In this document: positions 59,906 through 64,000 of the stretch, in pieces
Position numbering within the stretch: position 1 is the stretch's first letter
Layout of the letters: each line of letters begins with the position of its first letter
From: Ostrinia nubilalis
Lineage: Eukaryota; Arthropoda; Insecta; Lepidoptera; Crambidae
Direction: 5' to 3'
DNA: 64,000 nt
Assembly: GCF_963855985.1 (NCBI RefSeq)
Contig: NC_087104.1
Location: 9,796,001 to 9,860,000 of the forward strand
Made by a program: the position numbers and the translations under genes
The notes under the pieces: generated by a model
Told to the model about the DNA's origin: nothing
Database searches by the model: none
What the model saw: only the letters and a program-made list of their open reading frames with translations

Positions 59906-60850
59906 CCTTTAACTATGGACGTCGGGTCTCAGAGGCCCACCCCCCTTTCCGATTTCTCGGTTTAAACACCTTCCCGGCACGTGTTGCTCTCGACCATCTC
60001 AGTAGCTTCAGTTTTAACTGTGTTTGGACCGAGGAGGCATAAAATCGTGTCTTTCGGCACTTATTACGTGAGTAATAACCGTCTAAAATTTTGTCCAGGC
60101 CTGGGAGACCCGATTACTATAATTTCCATACAAACATACTTGTATGGATGTTACTTGTCAACTATATTTTTTTTTATATTATATTATTATAATCTTAAGT
60201 ATTGCTCTAGATTAAGAATACTTAATGGCAAAAAGTATCTGAGTACATCAGCTACATTAATAGCCCACCTATCTAAAGAACATTTCAGGAGTAAGGTATT
60301 ACTTGTAGGCGATTCTTCTTTCGAGCTTAGATGTCTTAGAATTCACCATTGCTGCAGATTCCGATTCTGAATGGTGTAAATTTTGTTTATCAAAGCTCTC
60401 ACAGAAAGATAACACATGCCTGTAGAGATAATTTGTTTTTAGTGTGCTAGGCCACTGTGTATAATTTTAGTAATTTTAACCCTTGTCAAAATTTTTAATT
60501 TATGTCCTTCAGAAAGTTTGTTCATGTTTTTATGTTACATTGTTATTAATTAGCAAGGAAAAAAATATTACTTTCATTTATTAATAATCGACTGTAATCA
60601 AGGAGCCTATATGTGATGGCAAGTCAATTAACACTGAAAAATGTCTAAGTTTTTTAAATTTGCAAAAAAATAATTAAATGATGGTTAAAATTTGATTACA
60701 TTTACTACTAAATCCTTTATTAATAGTTATTAGATATATATCAACTCTTTAATTAATTCAGATATGAAAATAAGAAGAATTTTAGATAGGGGTCTGTGAG
60801 ACCCGACGTCCATGGTAGTGTGATTATTTTTTCACGTCCATAGTTAAAGG
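59906..60850. mobile_element. piggyBac-like non-autonomous element in a TTAA site
   Basis: 945 bp flanked by TTAA on both sides (59902-59905, 60851-60854). The ends are 17-bp inverted repeats CCTTTAACTATGGACGT. On the right a second inverted copy, ATGGACGTCGGGTCTCA, lies about 26 bp further in, so terminal and internal repeats are asymmetric as in piggyBac. The equivalent uninterrupted junction GCGTCTAACTTAAGCGGTT is visible at 60976-60994 in the next LINE unit. No intact transposase is present; the 129-codon frame at 59981-60370 is not convincing in itself. Confidence 0.85.
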
Positions 60851-61142
60851 TTAAGCGGTTTAGATTTTTCATACAAATGTTTTTTCCCGCTAACTCCCGT
60901 TCCCGTGGGAATTTTGCAATATCCTGTTGTAACTAAGCTTTAAGTTTACTAAGGTACCTGCATGCCGAATTTCAAGCGTCTAACTTAAGCGGTTCAGATT
61001 TTTCATACAAAACGATTTTCCCGCTAATTCCCATTCCCGTGGGAATTCCTAGGTATCCTATAACCTGCCCAGGAGTATGAAGAATAATTGTACCAAGTTT
61101 CGTTAAAATCCGTCGAGTAGTTTTTGTTTCTATAAGGAACAT

Positions 61143-61196
<54 letters not shown>
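61143..61196. repeat. (CAGA)n microsatellite
   Basis: About 13 perfect CAGA units inside the family F LINE tail. Confidence 0.9.
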
Positions 61197-61199
<3 letters not shown>

Positions 61200-61320
61200 A
61201 AATTTACTGATTGCATTTTTGGCATCAATATCGATCACTAATCACCCCCTGATAGTTATTTTGAAAATATATTTAATGTACAGAATTGACCTCTCTACAG
61301 ATTTATTATAAGTATAGATT

Positions 61321-61914
61321 AATTTTAGATATCAAGGTTAGGATTCTTCATTCATCGTCCATTATCATGTATCTGTAATATCTCGGTTTACTTTATATTA
61401 CTATTACTTTCGGGAACTTACCTACCTAGTTTGAAACCTTAGCTGCTAGTTTTTCGTAAATTACTCGTAGTTATTCAGACGACATTTCATCAAGCTAAAC
61501 TCTATCACATCTTCTTTAGTTGTACTAGGTATTATTTTGCAACAAAATTGTATATTCTCATGTCCTGCCGACTGTGCAATTGTTAGGCTAACATTTATGG
61601 TATTCTTATTATATCTATGTCGACACATTCGTCCTTTGTAAGGGCACATCACGTATTAGGAATATTATGTAGCTGTAGTACTTAAGTAATATTATGTTGC
61701 TACAAAAATGTAGGTATTCTGATTTACTCGTTCTCTCTACAGCTTCTTTTAACGGAACATATTGTATCATTTGTATCTCATAGACTTCGCAACAAACCTC
61801 ATCCAGTTTGATATTGTATTCTCTTTGTATTCGTTAGGACTATGGTTATAGGTACATGTTTATAACAGATATCTATATAATAAACAAGAAACTAATACCC
61901 AATTTTCCTTCCAG
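61321..61914 (+). other. Intron or upstream DNA before the first visible retn exon
   Basis: AT-rich, no repeat recognised. It ends in a pyrimidine-rich acceptor, TTTTCCTTCCAG, at 61903-61914. Confidence 0.6.
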
Positions 61915-62169
61915 TCCGCGCGGTCCGAAGGGGAGTCGTCCGGGGAGCAGTCTTGCGAGAGCTCCGACGAAGGCGTAGGCCGGGACGCGCCGGCGCAGCA
62001 CCCGCACAACCCGCCGCATCAGCCGCTGCAGCACTCGCATCAGCAGCATCAGCCGATGCAAAGCTTGCAACACAATTTGAGCCACCACCCAGTACACCAG
62101 TCGCTGGGTGGTCACCAAATGAACCACCACCAGAGAAACTCACCGAGACCTATGGAGAGGGAGCTCAAA
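61915..62169 (+). CDS. retn: retn (dead ringer, ARID3-type factor), internal exon
   Basis: An internal exon of 255 nt, 85 codons, phase 0 at both ends. It starts after TTTTCCTTCCAG and ends AAA before the GTAAGT donor at 62170. The product starts SARSEGESSGEQSCESSDEG, an acidic/Ser segment, then a His/Gln-rich part (HSHQQHQPMQSLQHNLSHH) and ends NSPRPMERELK. Dead ringer is a nuclear AT-rich-DNA-binding factor acting in embryonic patterning and neuron development in flies. This exon alone is low-complexity; its identity depends on the next exon. The last ~45 codons are the source of the 183-bp tandem array downstream. Confidence 0.7.
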
Positions 62170-62990
62170 GTAAGTGAATTCTGTTTGCGTGGTTTTCTGC
62201 ACGAGTAGCTGCAGTGCTCACATCAGGAGCATCAGCCGATGCAGAGCTTACAGCATAATCTGAGTCATCACCCAGTACATCTATCGCTGGGTGGTCACCA
62301 AATGAACCACCATCAGAGAAACTCGCCGAGACCTATGGAGAGGGAGCTCAAAGTAAGTGAATTCTGTTTGCGTGGTTTTCTGCACGAGTAACTGGAGTGC
62401 TCGCATCAGCATCATCAGCCGATGCAGAGCTTGCAACACAATTTGAGCCATCACCCAGTACATCAATCGCTGGGTGGTCACCAAATGAACCACCATCAGA
62501 GAAACTCGCCGAGACCTATGGAGAGGGAGCTCAAAGTAAGTGAATTCTGTTTGCGTGGTTTTCTGCACGAGTAACTGGAGTGCTCGCATCAGCATCATCA
62601 GCCGATGCAGAGCTTGCAACACAATTTGAGCCATCACCCAGTACATCAATCGCTGGGTGGTCACCAAATGAACCACCACCAGAGAAACTCACCGAGACCT
62701 ATGGAGAGGGAGCTGAAAGTAAGTTGATTCTGTTTGCGTGGTTTTCTGCACGAGTAGTTGCAGTGCTCGCATCAGCAGCATCAGCCGATGCAGAGCTTAC
62801 AGCATAATCTGAGTCACCCAGTACATCAATCACTGGCTGGTCACCAAATGAACCACCATCAGAGAAACTCGCCGCGACCATAAGAGGGAGCTAAAAGTAA
62901 GTTTTTTCTACCTGACGTTTCCTTTTCATAATTTTCCGCACCACCTTATGCGGTACTAGCACCAACAGCACCAGCCGATGCAGAGCTTGG
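62035..62990 (+). repeat. retn: 183-bp tandem array of exon end plus splice donor
   Basis: The anchor GCCGATGCA recurs at 62052, 62235, 62418, 62601, 62784 and, decayed, 62974. The first five are exactly 183 bp (61 codons) apart. Each unit holds about 45 codons of the exon 3' part, then GTAAGT (GT at 62170, 62353, 62536, 62719, 62897) and about 50 bp of intron. Units 2-4 keep the exon peptide from MQSLQH to ERELK with one replacement (Q to L in unit 2); all other changed codons are synonymous. A single in-frame stop (TAG or TAA) lies in the intronic part of each of the first four units. Unit 5 has lost one His codon, has a Gly to Ala change and a frame-breaking TAA near its end. Unit 6 is a remnant. 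Confidence 0.92.
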
Positions 62991-63154
62991 AGCTTAATCT
63001 TAGCCACCAGAAAACGTAATCAATAGACAGTTACATTTCACATTAAAGTCCTGGCATATTATAATAAAAGGCTAGACTAGCTAGTAGTATACGAGTAGTA
63101 TAGTCTACTAGCTAAAGTTTTAAAATAAATCTTAAACGAACCTCTTTTTCCCAG
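62170..63154 (+). other. retn: Intron between the two visible retn exons, with tandem exon copies
   Basis: 985 bp, GTAAGT donor and CTCTTTTTCCCAG acceptor (to 63154). Its first ~800 bp is made of copies of the preceding exon's end plus donor (see repeat 62035-62990). The remainder is ordinary AT-rich intron. Confidence 0.75.
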
Positions 63155-63427
63155 GTGCGCGACGACTTCGAGTCCCTCAAGTCGTCCCTCCACCCTCACC
63201 TGTCGTCCCTGGCCTCCTTGGCCCAGGGGGCGCCGCTCTCAACCCCCAACAGTGTCTTCGCACTAGCCGGAGGGGGCCCCACGGGGGGGTTCCCCTATGC
63301 CCCCCCTGCCTTCCTGGCACCAGCCCCCCCACCGCCAGCTCAGCCCGCCGGTTCAGCATCTTCTTCATCATCGGAGGGAAGCGCAGCTGGATGGAGCTTC
63401 GAAGAACAGTATAAGCAGGTCCGTCAG
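63155..63427 (+). CDS. retn: retn (dead ringer), exon leading into the ARID domain
   Basis: 273 nt, 91 codons, phase 0 at both ends, between CTCTTTTTCCCAG and a GTAAGT donor at 63428. The product starts VRDDFESLKSSLHPHLSSLA, continues with PNSVFALAGGG, a Pro/Ala-rich linker and a Ser run, and ends GWSFEEQYKQVRQ. In insect dead ringer proteins this WSFEEQ(F/Y)KQ segment immediately precedes the ARID fold, which begins LYE; that agrees with a splice junction here and the ARID core in the next exon outside the window. Codon use is GC-rich against the AT-rich flanks. Identity from memory of the family; an ARID3-type paralogue is the only close alternative. Confidence 0.78.
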
Positions 63428-64000
63428 GTAAGTTGAGATTAGTTTTTTTAGAATTCATTGGAGACAATCCTTTTTGGAGACTTTGTATCAAAAGATACAA
63501 AGTTTAATCTATTTGAGTTTGGAGTGTTGGCTTCAAGACCAATCCTTTTTGAAATTATAACTAAAGGTAATGTGCATATCTGTCTATGTCTATACAAACA
63601 ACTACTTACTAATATTCCTGCTAAGCTATTCTTTAAAACTTGTGTTAAGAGTGGGTTCATTCAACACAATATTTTAGCAGTCGATGGAGATCAAATTCTC
63701 GAATCGGTATTTTGACATCAAAACCGTTAGGGACCTATTGTCGCTTGTAATGACAAAGTCCATCTTTAGATTTCGGTTTTATAACGGTACTCTATTATTT
63801 TTCTACAATGACACTCCATGACTAATCACATCATGTCTACTCATTGTCTTTTTGAAAATATTGAATAGGTAACTATTTAATTCGCTGTAAAATTGGTGGT
63901 GTCACATTCAAATTTTCAATACCAAGAACCGGTGGTTACTCACAAAAAAAAATGATACTAAAACTTTAATTTGTCATCGACAATCGTGACTTCTTGCATA
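63428..64000 (+). other. retn: Intron following the retn exon
   Basis: Starts GTAAGT. AT-rich to the window end, with no acceptor or next exon recognised. Frames at 63448-63660 (-) and 63458-63715 (+) are mutual shadows over an AT-rich palindromic patch (GATACAAAGT near 63484-63505). Confidence 0.6.

Larger units (their letters stand above)
59709..61320 (+). mobile_element. Family F LINE 3' region, split by a piggyBac-like insertion
   Basis: The head CTAGCGGCCGCCCGCGACTT at 59709 is followed by a ~133-bp unit (GCGGTTTAGATTTTT to GCGTCTAACTTAA) that is present twice: 59770-59905 and 60855-60987. A third, more diverged unit begins at 60988. After that come CAAGTTTCGTTAAAATCCGT, a (CAGA)n run and a tail. 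The first two units are separated only by the element at 59906-60850. No reverse transcriptase is present. Confidence 0.7.

Noticed and set aside
59981..60370. 129-codon frame taken as a piggyBac transposase
   Set aside because: It lacks any catalytic-region resemblance and spans the non-coding end of the element; only a doubtful Cys-rich remnant follows it.
62281..62679. 132-codon minus-strand frame with internally repeated peptide
   Set aside because: It is the shadow of the 183-bp array. The array has a multiple-of-three period, so a frame free of stops in one unit is free in all. The + strand shows the splice signals and silent-site pattern of coding.
62580..62807. + strand frames at 61953-62177 and 62580-62807 across the array
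   Set aside because: They run in a different frame from the exon (Ala/Ser-rich by-products of His/Gln codons) and cross the GTAAGT donors.

Overview
The window reads as nuclear DNA of a moth or butterfly (Lepidoptera). It is AT-rich, nearly empty of long open frames, and full of insect transposon debris, including RTE-type LINE tails that resemble those described in Heliconius. It has no operons, ribosome binding sites, CRISPR arrays or rRNA genes, and no intact tRNA gene was found. Family names below are from recognition by eye, because no search could be run.

The only host gene I can support is at the right end, on the + strand. Two in-phase exons (61915-62169 and 63155-63427) encode a Ser/His/Gln-rich stretch and then a Ser/Pro-rich stretch ending in GWSFEEQYKQVRQ. 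That ending matches the edge of the extended ARID domain of insect dead ringer (retn, ARID3 family). The ARID core would follow in an exon beyond the window. The 61.9 kb upstream is either a large retn intron or 5' intergenic DNA; I found no earlier exon.

The most unusual structure is in the 985-bp intron between these exons. The 3' part of the first exon, its GTAAGT donor and about 50 bp of intron are repeated in tandem with a 183-bp period (61 codons), giving four well-kept units and two decayed ones. In the coding part of units 2-4, 21 of 22 changed codons relative to unit 1 are synonymous. This suggests that the copies were, or still are, translated.

From left to right, 1-14 kb holds several short TIR elements, a LINE tail and a 623-bp element with an 8-bp target duplication (8818-9440). 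RTE LINE fragments lie at 14.0-15.5 kb, with a further LINE tail at 19.0-19.4 kb. A palindromic MITE is at 23.6 kb. A composite repeat with internal tandem blocks spans 25.9-27.7 kb. A complete non-autonomous hAT element with 8-bp target duplication and nested LINEs lies at 28.7-30.8 kb. More LINE, SINE-like and MITE copies occupy 32-39 kb. A young Ty3/Gypsy-type LTR retrotransposon on the minus strand fills 40868-45541. Its 601-bp LTRs differ at one base and its pol frame is intact, but its gag frame has only 108 codons and no room for a capsid. Large palindromes sit at 56.4 and 57.7 kb. A piggyBac-like element in a TTAA site within a LINE tail lies at 59.9-60.9 kb, followed by the retn exons.

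Stretches without recognised repeats around 33.9-34.6, 53.3-55.4 and 58.1-58.6 kb are possible regulatory DNA of retn, by inference only.
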